This document shows positions 63,034-64,000 of a stretch of DNA of 64,000 bases, one piece after another. The first letter of the stretch is position 1, and each line of letters opens with the position of its first letter. This stretch comes from Prorocentrum cordatum. Its lineage: Eukaryota > Sar > Dinophyceae > Prorocentrales > Prorocentraceae. The notes below the pieces were generated by a model. The model had not been told where the DNA came from, made no database searches, and worked only from the letters and a program-made list of their open reading frames with translations. The stretch spans positions 1 through 64,000 of the forward strand of contig CAUYUJ010020557.1 of assembly GCA_963575745.1 (NCBI GenBank), read 5' to 3'. The position numbers and the translations under genes are program-made.

Positions 63034-63199
63034 AAGGGGCCCCAGGACACACAAATAGATACACACAGATGCAAACATGTTCCTCATAGCTTCCCGTATT
63101 TTTTAGGGTTTTCGTCTTCCCCCCTCCACTTCCCATAGTTTCCTATATCTTCCAAGGGATCGACGATTCATTGTGTCTGCGTGTTTTCTCCCCTCCTGA
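63034..63199 (-). mobile_element. Family A element, copy 7
   Basis: Begins CAAGGGGCCCCAGGACACAC, contains GGGATCGACGATTCATTGTG and ends CCCCTCCTGA. Target duplication not clear (GAACA against GAAAA). Confidence 0.8.
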
Positions 63200-63592
63200 G
63201 AAAAGGCGCCCTGTGGCTGAGGGGGGAGGGAGAGGGAGGGGAGGCGAGCAAGGTGTACCTAATCAGCCTGGCGGCCCCGGCCGGGCCCGCGAGCGCGCCC
63301 CCGGGGCGGCGCACCGCCCCGCAGCTCGGGGGGGGGGGGCGGGGAACGGAGGCGGGGCGCGGACGCCCGCGAGGCGCTCGGTCTCGTGCCGCGTGCGCGA
63401 GAGGAGGGCGACCGCGCCCGCGCCCGCCGGGCAGGGGCCAGGGGCCGAGGCGCGCGCGCCGATCTGCATACGTCGGCTGGGGCTCGCGCCGCTGGAGGCC
63501 GGCGCCTCCGAGGGGGGGGGGAGAGACCCGCTCCCCGTGCGGCCTGGCCGCTCGCCCGCTCTGCGCCGCCCGGCGGCGGGGAGAAGGAGGAT
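63200..63592. other. GC-rich, nothing recognised
   Basis: No gene or repeat boundary supported. Confidence 0.4.
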
Positions 63593-63698
63593 GTGCCCAT
63601 ACCGCTGCCCTTCCCTCGTGTTCCCCCTGCCCTCCCTTGTCGGGCCTCCTCGGAGGCCCTCGTCGCCACCGCTGGCTGCGCCTCGAAATCCTGGCCAG
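63593..63698 (-). repeat. Family M repeat, copy 2, inverted
   Basis: The reverse complement contains CAGCGGTGGCGACGAGGGCC and GGCAGCGGTATGGGCAC, aligned to 19360-19458. A minus frame reads FEAQPAVATRASEEARQG. Confidence 0.6.
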
Positions 63699-64000
63699 AA
63701 CGCACGCCCCGAGAGGTCCGGGGCGTGGCGGCATTGGCACCTCTTGGTCTCCCCATGCACGGGGAAGAGGTCGGGGTCGTCCCAACCCTCCCACCCCGCC
63801 TACAGTCGGACTCGATTGCACAGGACACGCGAGAGGACACAAGACCCTTCCGAGGGCCACATTGCCACAGGAATGTAGGAAGCATGGGTCGCGAGACACA
63901 GGATACAAGGGTACCCTTGATTTGGCAGGGTCGACCTACCAATCTGGGCCGACTGTGTGCAAGGGGAGGGAGGGGGCGCCTCTGCCGGGGGGGTATGAAC
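63699..64000. other. Nothing recognised
   Basis: Window edge; no feature supported. Confidence 0.4.

Overview
The window reads as nuclear DNA of a dinoflagellate. The strongest evidence is a perfect match, on the minus strand at 39633-39654, to the 22-nt dinoflagellate spliced leader. High GC, very dense simple repeats, many non-LTR retrotransposon remnants and almost no ordinary genes all agree. The genus cannot be settled from this sequence; Prorocentrum-like or Symbiodiniaceae-like genomes would both fit. I found no rRNA, tRNA, CRISPR, operon or prokaryotic feature.

The only intact coding unit is a LINE-type retrotransposon of about 7.1 kb on the minus strand (about 32569-39654). Reading leftward from the spliced leader it has a short 5' UTR, ORF1 (zinc ribbon plus coiled coil), a compact middle ORF, and a large ORF2 (apurinic-type endonuclease, reverse transcriptase, RNase H, C-terminal Cys/His motifs). 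It sits inside a GGAGGA-type minisatellite that flanks both ends. A second, unrelated LINE lies dead at about 7527-10860 (frameshifts, stop codons, a possible 64-nt intron). A fragment of a third lies at about 17392-18060. An unrecognised 287-codon ORF (6440-7303) follows the dead LINE.

The rest is a mosaic of short dispersed elements, most present two to seven times. Family A (about 150-165 bp, seven copies) has 5-6 bp target-site duplications in four copies, and one copy interrupts another repeat (family F). Families C, D, E and G are short elements with terminal inverted repeats. H is a long foldback element. B, F, I, J, M and K (11.2 and 40.1 kb) are other dispersed modules.

Between about 18.7 and 60.5 kb there are long degenerate arrays of 9-12 bp units of GGCCCAAGA type. 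They are punctuated by a conserved AT-rich block of about 65 bp and in places organised into higher-order units of about 370 or 700-840 bp. Other satellites include a roughly 42-bp unit (58.4-58.95 kb), a CA-rich tract (42.8-44.5 kb), CATCAG repeats (13.0 kb) and many GGA/CCT tracts. Most long open frames in these regions come from stop-poor repeats and are not called as genes.
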